A stretch of 64,000 bases of DNA. It comes from Qipengyuania sphaerica. Lineage in GTDB: Bacteria > Pseudomonadota > Alphaproteobacteria > Sphingomonadales > Sphingomonadaceae. The translations under genes were made by a program, and so were the position numbers. Shown here one piece after another: positions 10,642 to 18,830 of this stretch. Positions within the stretch are counted from its first letter, which is position 1. Each line of letters begins with the position of its first letter. The notes under the pieces were generated by a model. That model was given only the letters and a program-made list of their open reading frames with translations, was not told the origin of the DNA and did no database searches. The stretch covers positions 62,001-126,000 of the forward strand of contig NZ_JAIGNR010000002.1 of the NCBI RefSeq assembly GCF_019711595.1. The letters run 5' to 3'.

Positions 10642-11079
10642 ATGACTACTCCCAACAACGGTGACACCGTGACCATCGACTACGTCCTCAAGCGGGGCGA
10701 CGGCGAGGTGATCGGCACAACCGAGCAGACTGGCGCGCAGCAGGTTACGCTCGGCCAGAACCAGATTTTCCCGCAGATCGAAGAGGCGCTGACCGGCATG
10801 GAAGTGGGCGATGAACAATCGATCGCCATCCCTTGCGACAAGGCCTTCGGTCCGCGCCGCGAGGAGCTGGTTATCGACATCCCCCGCGCCAATTTGCCGC
10901 CCGAGCCCGCCCCGCAGCCCGGCATGCAATTGAACGCCCAGACGCCCGATGGCCAGCCGATGACGCTGTTCATCCTCGAAGTGGGCGAGGAAGCGGTCAA
11001 GGCCGACGGCAACCACCCGCTCGCCGGCGAAGACGTGACCTTCGACCTCACCCTGCGCGAAATCACGCAGGCGGCGTAA
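10642..11079 (+). CDS. SlyD-like FKBP peptidyl-prolyl isomerase
   Basis: A 145-residue cytosolic prolyl isomerase and chaperone. The FKBP domain occupies about residues 5-70 and 115-140, with the insert-in-flap domain between (AKAFGPRREE-like KAFGPRREELV, then GMQLNAQTPDGQ). The SlyD-class ending is clear: DGNHPLAGEDVTFDLTLREI. It lacks the His/Cys-rich metal-binding tail of E. coli SlyD, so a nickel role is unlikely. AAAGGA lies 6 bases before the ATG. A terminator follows about 100 bases downstream. Confidence 0.92.
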   Translation: MTTPNNGDTVTIDYVLKRGDGEVIGTTEQTGAQQVTLGQNQIFPQIEEALTGMEVGDEQSIAIPCDKAFGPRREELVIDIPRANLPPEPAPQPGMQLNAQTPDGQPMTLFILEVGEEAVKADGNHPLAGEDVTFDLTLREITQAA

Positions 11080-11177
11080 ACCTCCAGACCGGGCGCGGGG
11101 CGCGAAAGGATTTTCCTACAGCCCCCGCGCCCGCTACCATTGGCGCGCTCTTTGACCGTGTCGATTACCCATGCAGC

Positions 11178-11206
11178 AAAGCCCCGCCTCGCAGCGGGGC
11201 TTTCTC
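11178..11206 (+). terminator. Rho-independent terminator after the SlyD-like gene
   Basis: A perfect 10-bp stem, AAAGCCCCGC (11178-11187) with its complement at 11194-11203, and a 6-base loop, running into TTTCTC. It lies 99 bases after the stop codon. Confidence 0.85.
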
Positions 11207-11288
11207 GTTCGAGCGCGCCACTATGGACGCGAGGCCAGCGGATGCACTTCATCAACTTGCATTTGTTGCAAGTATGAGTCGATCCGAT

Positions 11289-11321
11289 CCGCAGACCTGC
11301 GCTTGGGGAGCAGGCCTGCGG
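11289..11321. terminator. Hairpin downstream of the MddA-like gene
   Basis: CCGCAGACCTGC (11289-11300) pairs with GCAGGCCTGCGG (11310-11321), a 12-bp stem with one mismatch and a 9-base loop. No T-run follows. It sits 32 bases past the end of the minus-strand methyltransferase gene, so it may mark that transcript's 3' end. The rest of the interval 11207-11353 holds nothing I can name. Confidence 0.4.
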
Positions 11322-11353
11322 ACCGGTCAGCGCGCAATCAAGGGTTCAGGGGG

Positions 11354-12088
11354 TCAGCTGCGCGCCTTGCCGATGCCCGGGACGAGCATTCCTACCCTGG
11401 TGCGATAATCGGCATATTGGTCGCCCAGGAAAGTGGTGAGATCGCGCTCTTCGTACCTGATCGCGATCAGGACGTAGACGGTAAGGCCCGATGCGAAACC
11501 GAGGTGGCCCAGCGTCATTTCGGGCGCGGCCCACAGGCCGATCAGCATGCCGAGATAGAGCGGGTGGCGCGAGACCTTGTAGAAGAGCGGCTGGCGGAAC
11601 TTCTGGTCCACCGGCTCCCTGCCCCTCATGTCGAGCCAGACCTGCTGCAGGCCGAACAGCTCGAAGTGGTTGAGCAGCCAGGTACTGATGAAGGCGATCG
11701 TCCAGCCGATCAGGAACAGCGCCCAGATCGCGGTCACCGCCCAGCCGGCTTCGACCGCCCAGATGACCTGCGGCATCGGCTGCCAGAAGTGGAACAGCAG
11801 CCACAGCACCACGAGGGTCGCGAGGACATAGGTCGCCCGCTCGATCGCGGGATGGACGATCTTGGTCCAGCTGGCCTTGAAGCCCGGCCGCGCCATCACC
11901 GTGTGCTGCACGCCGAACAGCGCGATCAGCGCAAGGTTGATCAGCAGCGCGTTTCCGGTGGCAGGCGCGAAACCGCTATCGACGGTCTTGGGCACGATGA
12001 CGTCGCCGGTAAAGGCGATCAGGTAAACGAAGGTCGCGAAGAACGCGAGATAGACGAGCACGGCATAGCCGAAGCGCAAGGCGGGCAT
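11354..12088 (-). CDS. MddA-like membrane methyltransferase (NnrU/ICMT fold)
   Basis: A 244-residue protein with about six membrane helices. It resembles methanethiol S-methyltransferase MddA, which makes dimethyl sulfide from methanethiol and S-adenosylmethionine. Supporting motifs are FGVQHTVMARPGFK and ERATYVL in the N-terminal half. The C-terminal SAM-binding part of isoprenylcysteine-methyltransferase type reads KVSRHPLYLG and RYEERDL. I chose the ATG at 12088 because GGAGGAG lies 8 bases upstream; the longer frame has no ribosome site. Family membership is fairly clear, but the substrate is inferred. It diverges from the exported aminotransferase gene. Confidence 0.75.
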   Translation of the reverse strand: MPALRFGYAVLVYLAFFATFVYLIAFTGDVIVPKTVDSGFAPATGNALLINLALIALFGVQHTVMARPGFKASWTKIVHPAIERATYVLATLVVLWLLFHFWQPMPQVIWAVEAGWAVTAIWALFLIGWTIAFISTWLLNHFELFGLQQVWLDMRGREPVDQKFRQPLFYKVSRHPLYLGMLIGLWAAPEMTLGHLGFASGLTVYVLIAIRYEERDLTTFLGDQYADYRTRVGMLVPGIGKARS

Positions 12089-12225
12089 GGTAATCTCCTC
12101 CCAGTTACCGACCCGGGGACCCCTTTTCCGATATTGGATGCTCAATCTATTTTGCAAAGTCAAGCCGGTTTGAGCGCGGGGGACCTTGGGTTAGGATACC
12201 ACAACGACTCGGGGAGGAGTTAATC

Positions 12226-13509
12226 ATGAAGCGCAGGGACTTTCTCGTCGGCACCGGTGTGGGCGGTGCTGCAGGTGTGGCACTGGCGAGCGGAGGCGCT
12301 GCAGCGGCGGCGAAACCGGCGGCGGATCTCAGCTGGTCGGAAATCAAGGCGCAGTTCAATCCCGCTCCCGGCATCACCCAGATGAGCGCCTTCTACCTCG
12401 CCTCGCATCCAAAACCCGTGCGCGACGCGATCGCAAAGCATCGCCTCGGCCTCGATCATGATAGCCATAGCTATCTCAAAGCGATGTATTCCACATGCGA
12501 ATATGGCCTGCGCAAGGCTGCGGCCGAATATATGGGAGCCGATGCCGACCATATCGCGCAGGTCGGTTCCACCACTGCGGGACTGGGCCTGACGCTGGGC
12601 AGCATCGCCCTTGAACCCGGTATGGAAGTGCTGACCGACACGCGCGACCATATCGTCACCCAGACCTCCACCACTTATGGAACGCAGCGCACCGGGGCAG
12701 ACCTGCGGCGCGAGGCGCTCTACGCCGACCCGTTCCGCGTGACCAAGGACGAGGTGATCGCCAACGTCCGCAAGAACCTGCGCGACAATACGCGGGTGTT
12801 CGCGATGACCTGGGTGCATTCGGGCACGGGAGTGAAAATGCCGGTCGCCGAGATCGGTGAAGTCGTCGCCGAGCACAATAAGGGCAAGTCCGACGAAAGC
12901 CGCACGCTCTTCGCGCTCGACGGGGTGCACGGCTTTGGCAACCAGGACATCGACATTCCCGATATCGGTGCGGATTTCTTCATCGCGGGCACGCACAAGT
13001 GGATGTACGGGCCGCGCGGTACCGGCATCGTGTGGGCACGCCCCGAAGCGCAGGCATTCGTCCAGAGCACGATCCCGAGTTTCGATCCGGCATGGCGCGA
13101 TGGGCCCATCCCCGAAATGCCGGTGGCCACATGGCATTCGCCCGGCGGCTTCCACGCTTTCGAACACACTTGGGCGGTCGAGGATGCATTCCGCTGGTCG
13201 AGCGCGATCGGGCGTAAGCGGATTGCCGAAAGGATTGCCACCCTCGCCACCATGGCGAAGGACGGCATGTCCAAGCTCCCGAAGGTGACATTCGCCACGC
13301 CCATGTCACAGGATTTGTCCGCCGGGATCATCGCCTTCGACGTCGCGGGCTACGATCCCTACGATGCGGTCGACAAGCTGCACGAGCGCGGCATCATCGC
13401 CAGCGTCGTGCCGTCCTTCTACAATCCGCTCTACGTGCGTGTGGCGCCCAGCCTCATGAACGACGAGGCCGATGTCGAGCGGACAGTGCGGGCAATCGCC
13501 GCGCTCTGA
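12226..13509 (+). CDS. Tat-exported class V aminotransferase-fold PLP enzyme
   Basis: A 427-residue fold-type I PLP protein. The N-terminus MKRRDFLVGTGVGGAAG is a twin-arginine (Tat) signal, so the folded, cofactor-loaded protein should reach the periplasm. The class V site is intact: DGVHGFG with D232 and H235, then AGTHKWMYGPRGTG with the Schiff-base lysine K258. Relatives include cysteine desulfurases and isopenicillin-N epimerase-like proteins; the reaction is unknown. ATG with GGAGGAG about 8 bases upstream. No clear partner gene adjoins it, and the next gene converges within 4 bases. A periplasmic PLP enzyme is unusual, because PLP is normally a cytosolic cofactor. Confidence 0.85.
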   Translation: MKRRDFLVGTGVGGAAGVALASGGAAAAAKPAADLSWSEIKAQFNPAPGITQMSAFYLASHPKPVRDAIAKHRLGLDHDSHSYLKAMYSTCEYGLRKAAAEYMGADADHIAQVGSTTAGLGLTLGSIALEPGMEVLTDTRDHIVTQTSTTYGTQRTGADLRREALYADPFRVTKDEVIANVRKNLRDNTRVFAMTWVHSGTGVKMPVAEIGEVVAEHNKGKSDESRTLFALDGVHGFGNQDIDIPDIGADFFIAGTHKWMYGPRGTGIVWARPEAQAFVQSTIPSFDPAWRDGPIPEMPVATWHSPGGFHAFEHTWAVEDAFRWSSAIGRKRIAERIATLATMAKDGMSKLPKVTFATPMSQDLSAGIIAFDVAGYDPYDAVDKLHERGIIASVVPSFYNPLYVRVAPSLMNDEADVERTVRAIAAL

Positions 13510-13512
13510 TCC

Positions 13513-14340
13513 CTATTCAGGTGCGGGCCCGACAGAGGCGCGTTCGACGATTTCGAAGGGGATCTCAGCGTGCCCCTTTTTGTCGCCCTTGCCCGTCATG
13601 CAATTGGCCAGCATCTCGCAGGCCTTGGCACCCATGTCCTCTAGCGGCTGGCGTACGGAGGTCAGCGGCGGGTTCATGGTCTTGGCGATGGGATCATCGT
13701 CGAAACCGACGATGGATAGCTCCTGAGGCAGACTCTTGCCTGCACGGCGCGCCGCATCGGCGAGACCGGCGGCCATGGCGTCGTTGCTGGCGAAGATTGC
13801 CGTCGGTCCGGCAGCAAGCAGCTTCGCACCGATATCCGTGCCGGATTCGCGCGAATAATCGCCTTCCATCACCAGCGACTGGTCGAGCTTGACGCCTTTC
13901 GATCCCAGCGCTGCGGTAAAGCCGTTGTAACGGCGCATGCTGGACAAGTGCGAACGCGGACCGCGCAGGATACCGACCTTGCGATGCCCCGCCTCAAGCA
14001 GCTTCGCAGCAACCGAGCGCGCCGCTTCGTATTCGTCCATTGCCACAGTGATACCGCGTCCCGGATCGAGCATCGATGCTATTCGAGCGAACGGAAGTCC
14101 GCGTTTTTCGATCTGCAGCATCACGTGGCGGTCATCCGACAGAGGGGCTGTGAGGATCACGCCGCCCACACCTTCGCGGTCAAGCAGGTCTTCGGCTTTC
14201 TGATCGGTCCCGTAGACGTTTTCGACCTCTACCTTCACGCCCGAACTCGACGCCTGGCGGCTTGCCCCCGAGCTGAGCCGCGCGACGTAATCGCGGTTCG
14301 TATTGTCGAAGAGCATGAGAATGCGACCGGTGGTAGTCAT
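13513..14340 (-). CDS. LacI-family sugar-binding domain protein without HTH
   Basis: A 275-residue protein that begins directly with the first strand of the periplasmic-binding-like core of LacI/GalR regulators (RILMLFDNTNRDYVARL). It contains the usual landmarks GVGGVILTAPLSDD, GHRKVGILRG, AIFASNDAMAAGL and SIVGFDDDPIA. The roughly 60-residue N-terminal helix-turn-helix and hinge helix are missing. No HTH is encoded upstream in any minus-strand frame as far as I can read, so it looks like a true domain loss. There is no signal peptide, so it is not a transport-binding protein. Possible roles are a ligand-responsive partner of a full LacI protein or a decaying regulator. Confidence 0.8.
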   Translation of the reverse strand: MTTTGRILMLFDNTNRDYVARLSSGASRQASSSGVKVEVENVYGTDQKAEDLLDREGVGGVILTAPLSDDRHVMLQIEKRGLPFARIASMLDPGRGITVAMDEYEAARSVAAKLLEAGHRKVGILRGPRSHLSSMRRYNGFTAALGSKGVKLDQSLVMEGDYSRESGTDIGAKLLAAGPTAIFASNDAMAAGLADAARRAGKSLPQELSIVGFDDDPIAKTMNPPLTSVRQPLEDMGAKACEMLANCMTGKGDKKGHAEIPFEIVERASVGPAPE

Positions 14341-14416
14341 CGTAATCCTTGTCCCGTGAAGTGTTATCCGACCCCGTTAGCAAGCCAATGGTGAAGAATC
14401 GCGAAAGAGCCCGGTA

Positions 14417-14992
14417 TTACGGTGTTAACCAGCGCCCCTCGCCATTTTCGAAGATTGCACGACGGTGGCCGCCATGGGCAAGGTGATACCAGTCTGCGCT
14501 TGCCACTTCCACCAGAAGAACGGCGAAGTTCTGGCGCGCCGGCTCAAGCTCATATTCCGTAGGCCTCTCGCCCTCGATACAATCCGGCAAACCGCTGGTA
14601 GGTGCGGCCCTTGAATGCCCGGGCGGCGCGCCAAGATAGCACCGCCTTGCATAGGTATCGCTTTGCTCCCAAGCCCTTTGCGCGGTTTCACCTTCGCTTT
14701 CCAAGCGCGCCAAGCCCCGGCAACGGATTTGAACCTTGCCTTCGCGATCATAGAACAGGACGCCGACCCTGTTGTCCTCCTCCACGGCTTTCGCCTTCGG
14801 GGCCCGCACGTCGGTATGGAACCTCAGCGTCCAACTATCCTTGTCGAAATCTCGCAAAACCATGATCCGCGCATCGGCGTCGCTCGTTGCAACGACGGGA
14901 GTGTGCATGGGCGAGTGCCGGTCATGCGCCGCCGTGTCGAGGCGGGCAACGATATAATCACGAACTTCGTCGAGCGTCAGTTCCATGACCAT
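14417..14992 (-). CDS. Pyridoxamine 5'-phosphate oxidase-like flavin protein
   Basis: A 191-residue protein with the split-barrel FMN-binding fold. ADARIMVLRDF, TLRFHTDVRAPK and NRVGVLFYDREGKVQIR align with the FMN and substrate strands of PNPOx-like proteins, and the end EPARQNFAVLLVEV is typical of the short PNPOx-like group. It lacks the classic C-terminal PdxH region, so true pyridoxine oxidation is doubtful. An alternative ATG lies two codons in, at 14986; neither start has a clear ribosome site. It stands alone, divergent from the Arg-rich gene, with about 170 bases of non-coding sequence between. Confidence 0.75.
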   Translation of the reverse strand: MVMELTLDEVRDYIVARLDTAAHDRHSPMHTPVVATSDADARIMVLRDFDKDSWTLRFHTDVRAPKAKAVEEDNRVGVLFYDREGKVQIRCRGLARLESEGETAQRAWEQSDTYARRCYLGAPPGHSRAAPTSGLPDCIEGERPTEYELEPARQNFAVLLVEVASADWYHLAHGGHRRAIFENGEGRWLTP

Positions 14993-15162
14993 TTGAACGC
15001 AAGAAATCGCGACTGGTTCTCATTCATCGGATGGCGCATAAAAATGAACGTAAAGGAGCAGGCCCGGTTCAGTTTCGGGTCAGGCCGGTGTGATACAACT
15101 TGCGACATCGAAACATGAAGCCGCAGGTGTGGAGCGGCTATCGAGCCAAGAGGACACGCTCC

Positions 15163-16137
15163 ATGACTTTTTCCAAGCTGATGAAAGGCAGCGCGCTCAG
15201 CGCCCTCGCAGTCGCGATGGCGATGACTGCCCTGCCCGATACCGCCGAGGCCAAGCCGAGGTCCGAGCAGCAGAACGAACGCGGCGACCGTGGCGATCGC
15301 CAGGAACGCCGCAGCGAACGACGCCAGGAGAGGCGCGCGCAGCGTAGCGAACGCCAGCAGCAGCCAACCCGTAGCGACAATCGTCGTTCGGGCCGTGAAC
15401 AAGTGGTACGGCAGGGTTCAAGGCAGGACAGGTCGGATCGTCGTGGTCGCGGCTGGAACCGCAGCGAGCGCCGCGCCGAAGTAGCGCAGGAGCGTTCGGG
15501 CCGTGAGTGGAATCGCCGCGACAATGACAATCGTTCGGCCGGGCGCAACGACCGTTATGTAGGCGAGCGCAATCGGACCTACCGCGATGCTCGCCGCGAT
15601 GCCTATCGCGAAGGGCGCCGCGACGAACGCCGCCGTGACGCACGCGATGAGCGTACGATCCGCCGCGACGCATATCGCGAAGGACGCCGTGACGAGCGCC
15701 GCCGCGATGCACGCGAGGATCGTCGCATCCAGCAGCATGCCTACCGAGACGGTTATCGTGACGGCCGCCGCACAGAACACCGGCGCTCGCGTTATTACGA
15801 CGGTCGCCGCTGGCACGATTATGACCGGTGGGACACGCGACGTTGGCGCGACAACAACCGCTATGACTGGCATCGCCATCGGTATCACAACCGTAGCCTC
15901 TATCGCCTCGGTCGCTATTACGCGCCCTACCGCGATTACCGCTACAGCCGCCTGAGCATCGGTTTCCGTCTTGGCAGCCTGTTCTTCGGCAGCCGTTACT
16001 GGATCAACGATCCCTGGAGATATCGCCTGCCGGAAGTCTACGGTCCCTACCGCTGGGTCCGTTATTACGACGACGTGCTGCTGGTCGATGTCTACAGCGG
16101 CGAAGTGGTCGACGTGATTTACGACTTCTTCTGGTAA
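15163..16137 (+). CDS. Exported Arg-rich protein with RcnB-family C-terminus
   Basis: A 324-residue protein with a signal peptide cleaved near residue 30 (ALPDTAEA). Residues 31-235 are extremely rich in Arg, Asp, Glu and Tyr and contain two tandem 23-residue units (RRDAYREGRRDERRRDAR). The C-terminal 90 residues match the RcnB type: SIGFRLGSLFFGSRYW, then RVRYYDDVLLVDVYSGEV-like text (WVRYYDDVLLVDVYSG) and a final VVDVIYDFFW. E. coli RcnB is periplasmic and influences nickel/cobalt homeostasis; this one is much longer. The ATG at 15163 follows AAGAGGA. A strong terminator follows. Its very basic charge may let it bind the cell envelope or anionic polymers, which is inference. Confidence 0.78.
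   Translation: MTFSKLMKGSALSALAVAMAMTALPDTAEAKPRSEQQNERGDRGDRQERRSERRQERRAQRSERQQQPTRSDNRRSGREQVVRQGSRQDRSDRRGRGWNRSERRAEVAQERSGREWNRRDNDNRSAGRNDRYVGERNRTYRDARRDAYREGRRDERRRDARDERTIRRDAYREGRRDERRRDAREDRRIQQHAYRDGYRDGRRTEHRRSRYYDGRRWHDYDRWDTRRWRDNNRYDWHRHRYHNRSLYRLGRYYAPYRDYRYSRLSIGFRLGSLFFGSRYWINDPWRYRLPEVYGPYRWVRYYDDVLLVDVYSGEVVDVIYDFFW
15592..15729 (+). repeat. Two tandem 69-bp units within the Arg-rich gene
   Basis: Units 15592-15660 and 15661-15729 encode nearly the same 23 residues, RRDAYREGRRDERRRDAR followed by DERTI or EDRRI. The copies differ mostly at third codon positions, so the peptide is conserved while the DNA has drifted. A partial third unit (HAYRDGYRDGRR) follows. Confidence 0.85.
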
Positions 16138-16184
16138 ATCCCCCGCCCTTGCGGTGTGAGAGTGGACCGCAAGTGGCACCAAGG

Positions 16185-16214
16185 CCCCCGCCGAGCGATC
16201 GGCGGGGGTTTTCT
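16185..16214. terminator. Terminator between the RcnB-like and b561 genes
   Basis: CCCCCGCCGA (16185-16194) pairs perfectly with 16199-16208 around a GCGA loop, followed by TTTTCTT on the plus strand. It closes the RcnB-like gene. The b561 stop lies at 16222 on the other strand, so it may end both transcripts. Confidence 0.85.
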
Positions 16215-16221
16215 TATGGCC

Positions 16222-16779
16222 TCAGTCCGGGACCTTGCCGAAGGGAAGCATGCGGAAGATGCCGCCGTTCTTGTCGAAAAAGGTGTGCTTCAGAGCCCCG
16301 AGGATGTGCAGGCCGATCAGATAGATGAAGATCGAGCCTCCCGTCGCATGCAGGCCGAAAATCGCCTTCGCGGCCTCGGGATCGTCACCGAGGGGAAGCG
16401 GCGGGATGAGGAAGAGGCCGAACATATCGATCTCTCGCCCGGCGAGCGAATTGGCAAACCAGCCGCCCAGAGGCAGGCCGATCAAAAGCACGTAAAAGAT
16501 AACATGCACTGCGCGAGCGAGTACCGCTTCCCACCGCGCAAGGTCGGAAGGTAGCGGCGGCACTGGATGGGTCCACCGCCACAGCAGGCGACCAAGGGTG
16601 AGCAGTAGGATAATGATACCCAGCGCCTTGTGGTTTGCGAAGATTTCCGCCTTCTCGGGCATATTGGCATGCTCGCCTGCCTCCGCGATCCGCCAGTTGG
16701 CAATCACGGCGATCGCTATCGCCCAGTGAAAGATCATCGCGCCGATCGAATAGCGGCGAGCGGTCGTAGTCTCGGTCAT
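16222..16779 (-). CDS. Cytochrome b561-family haem protein
   Basis: A 185-residue inner-membrane dihaem cytochrome with four helices, which carries electrons between quinol and periplasmic partners. Histidines that could ligate haem appear in each helix: MIFHWAIAI, FANHKALGI, VHVIFYVLL, and the pair FGLHATGGS and IGLHILGALKH. The ATG at 16779 has GAGGGG 8 bases upstream; a start five codons earlier lacks one. No partner is adjacent, and the prolyl hydroxylase gene diverges from it. The electron acceptor is unknown. Confidence 0.88.
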   Translation of the reverse strand: MTETTTARRYSIGAMIFHWAIAIAVIANWRIAEAGEHANMPEKAEIFANHKALGIIILLLTLGRLLWRWTHPVPPLPSDLARWEAVLARAVHVIFYVLLIGLPLGGWFANSLAGREIDMFGLFLIPPLPLGDDPEAAKAIFGLHATGGSIFIYLIGLHILGALKHTFFDKNGGIFRMLPFGKVPD

Positions 16780-16881
16780 GGCAGATCCCCTCAATTTCCC
16801 CGAAGGCGTGAACCTACTGCAGGTGGGAAGTTTGGCAATGGCGACTTGCCCAAGGTGCGCGCATTGCTAACACTTGCGCGT

Positions 16882-17550
16882 ATGACCAAGACAGCCGTGA
16901 TTCCCGACCAGGATGCACTGAAACGACTGGGCGCAAAGGTGCGCGAGCGTCTCGAAAGCGATCCCGATATCTACAAGGTGCCGACCGACAAGGCAGAGAT
17001 CTTCGCGGTACCGAACTTCCTGACGCCCGACGAATGCCGCCGTTTCATCACCATGATCGATGTGGTCGCGCAGCCGAGCGAGTTGCACGAGACAGCCTAC
17101 ATCGAGAAGTTTCGCACCTCGTATTCGGGTAATTTCAACCCGCAAGACCCCTTTGTGAAGGGCGTCTCGCGGCGGATCGACGACCTGCTGGGGCTAAACC
17201 CCGTGACGGGCGAGGCGATCCAGGGGCAACGCTACCTTCCGGGCCAGGAATTCAAGCCGCATAACGATTGGTTCTATACCGACCAGGAATACTGGAAGCT
17301 GGAACGCAAGCGTGGCGGCCAACGCTGCTGGACGGCCATGGCTTTCCTGAACAAGGTCCCCAAGGGCGGGCACACCCATTTCACCGAGGTCGGCGCTTCG
17401 ATCGAACCCAAGCCGGGCGTGCTCCTGATCTGGAACAATGCCAAGCCCGACGGCACGCCCAATGTCGACACGATGCACGCCGGCACGCCAGTGATCGAGG
17501 GGTCGAAATACGTGCTCACCAAGTGGTATCGCACGCGCAAGCACACCTGA
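16882..17550 (+). CDS. Prolyl 4-hydroxylase-like Fe(II)/2-oxoglutarate dioxygenase
   Basis: A 222-residue double-stranded beta-helix enzyme that would hydroxylate a protein proline or similar target using oxygen and 2-oxoglutarate. The iron triad is complete: H and D in KPHNDWF, and the distal H in TMHAGTPV. EGSKYVLTKWYR supplies the lysine for the 2-oxoglutarate carboxylate. The substrate-side text QRYLPGQEFKPHND is typical of bacterial P4H proteins, and no signal peptide is present. The ATG at 16882 is chosen because homology begins near DIYKVPT. A TTGCCC plus TAACAC promoter pair lies just upstream. The bacterial target is unknown; elongation factor Tu is one known case elsewhere. Confidence 0.88.
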   Translation: MTKTAVIPDQDALKRLGAKVRERLESDPDIYKVPTDKAEIFAVPNFLTPDECRRFITMIDVVAQPSELHETAYIEKFRTSYSGNFNPQDPFVKGVSRRIDDLLGLNPVTGEAIQGQRYLPGQEFKPHNDWFYTDQEYWKLERKRGGQRCWTAMAFLNKVPKGGHTHFTEVGASIEPKPGVLLIWNNAKPDGTPNVDTMHAGTPVIEGSKYVLTKWYRTRKHT

Positions 17551-17559
17551 AATCCGTAG

Positions 17560-18681
17560 TCAGCTGGTCACCCGCGTGAGCAGCGGAACCCGGATCGTGG
17601 CGCGCAAGCCTTCGGGGCGGTAATCGGTCTCGATCGAGCCGCGAATACCGCGAATCACGCCGCTGATGAGGAAGCTGCCCGAACCGCCACCCTTGGTTTC
17701 GGGCGCGGGTGCGAGCGGCTCTGCGCCCTCGCCGAGATGCTCGATCCAGTGGATTTCGAGCCAGTCCTCGTCGGCATCCCAGTCCACGTGAACCCGGCCG
17801 TCCTCGCGTGACAGCGCGCCGTATTTGAGCGCATTGGTCGCCAGCTCATGCAGCGTGAGGCCGACAGGCGTCACGTTCTTGCGCGACAGGCCGACCGTCC
17901 CGCCCTCGATCTCGATCCGGTCCGTATAGGCATTGCGATAGGGCCTCAGCACCGCTTCGACGAGATTGCGAAGGTTGGTCCTGTCCTCGCTCAGGCCCTC
18001 GCCCTCGAGGCTGATGCGGTGCGCGCTCGACAGCGCCTCTATGCGGCGCTCGATCTTGTCCGAGAATTCGGGGACCGAGGTCGCACCTTTCGACGATAGC
18101 CGCACGATGGCCGTCAAGACGGCGAAGAGATTGTCCGTGCGGTGGCGCAGTTCCCTTGCGATGCGCTCGTTTTCGATAATGGTTTCACGCGCGGCGAGCA
18201 GTTCGGTGATGTCCCACTGCGAGCCGAAGAAATAGGCGAGCTTTCCGTCCTCGTGATAGATCGGTCCGACGTGGACCGCGTTCCAGAAGGCTGTGCCGTC
18301 CTTGCGATAGTTGAGGATGTCGGCGACCGTATAATCTTCGGTCATAATCGCATTGCGGAGCTTTTCGACCGCCTCGGCACGGGTGCCGCGCCCTTGCAGG
18401 AATCGGCAGTTCTGCCCGACGATTTCCTCACGCGAATAGCCGGTCAGTTCGACGAAGGCCTGGTTGCAATAGACGATCGGGCAATCGGGCTGATTGGGGT
18501 CCGATATGCACAGCGCCATGCGCGTCTGTTCGGTCGTCTGAAGGAACAGCTCCGACGATCCGATCTTGAGATCGGCCAAGCGGCCAGCCTGCCGCGCATT
18601 GCGAGCGGCGAACTTCATAAACTTCCTGTTGCTCTTAGACGGTGGCCCCGAGCCACCGTCCCCGCCATCGATACGACCCAT
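17560..18681 (-). CDS. Blue-light sensing LOV-HWE histidine kinase
   Basis: A 373-residue soluble sensor kinase. The LOV domain covers about residues 45-160 and holds the photoadduct motif GQNCRFLQG with Cys92, which bonds to flavin C4a under blue light. A HWE-class dimerisation domain follows with ARELRHRTDN and phospho-acceptor His180. The ATP domain has HELATNALKYG (278-288), the HWE marker HWIE (311-314) and a GSGSFLISG glycine loop. I start at MGRIDGG because GGAGA precedes it. It resembles the LOV kinases EL346 and EL368 described from Erythrobacter litoralis. No response regulator adjoins it, so its target is encoded elsewhere. Confidence 0.92.
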   Translation of the reverse strand: MGRIDGGDGGSGPPSKSNRKFMKFAARNARQAGRLADLKIGSSELFLQTTEQTRMALCISDPNQPDCPIVYCNQAFVELTGYSREEIVGQNCRFLQGRGTRAEAVEKLRNAIMTEDYTVADILNYRKDGTAFWNAVHVGPIYHEDGKLAYFFGSQWDITELLAARETIIENERIARELRHRTDNLFAVLTAIVRLSSKGATSVPEFSDKIERRIEALSSAHRISLEGEGLSEDRTNLRNLVEAVLRPYRNAYTDRIEIEGGTVGLSRKNVTPVGLTLHELATNALKYGALSREDGRVHVDWDADEDWLEIHWIEHLGEGAEPLAPAPETKGGGSGSFLISGVIRGIRGSIETDYRPEGLRATIRVPLLTRVTS

Positions 18682-18830
18682 GGCGAGGTCTCCCTTAATT
18701 GCGTCCCAAACGATCAAGGGAAATTCTGCCGCCGATTTTTCGGAATGCAAGCGGAAAAATGGCGGTATTCTGCCGTTTTTCCGCCATTTTTGGCACAAAC
18801 GATTGAGAGTGCTAGATCATTTGTTAACGT

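Noticed and set aside
11207-11353. Gap after the SlyD-like gene checked for a tRNA or small RNA
   Set aside because: No cloverleaf or T-loop consensus found; only the 33-base hairpin is visible.
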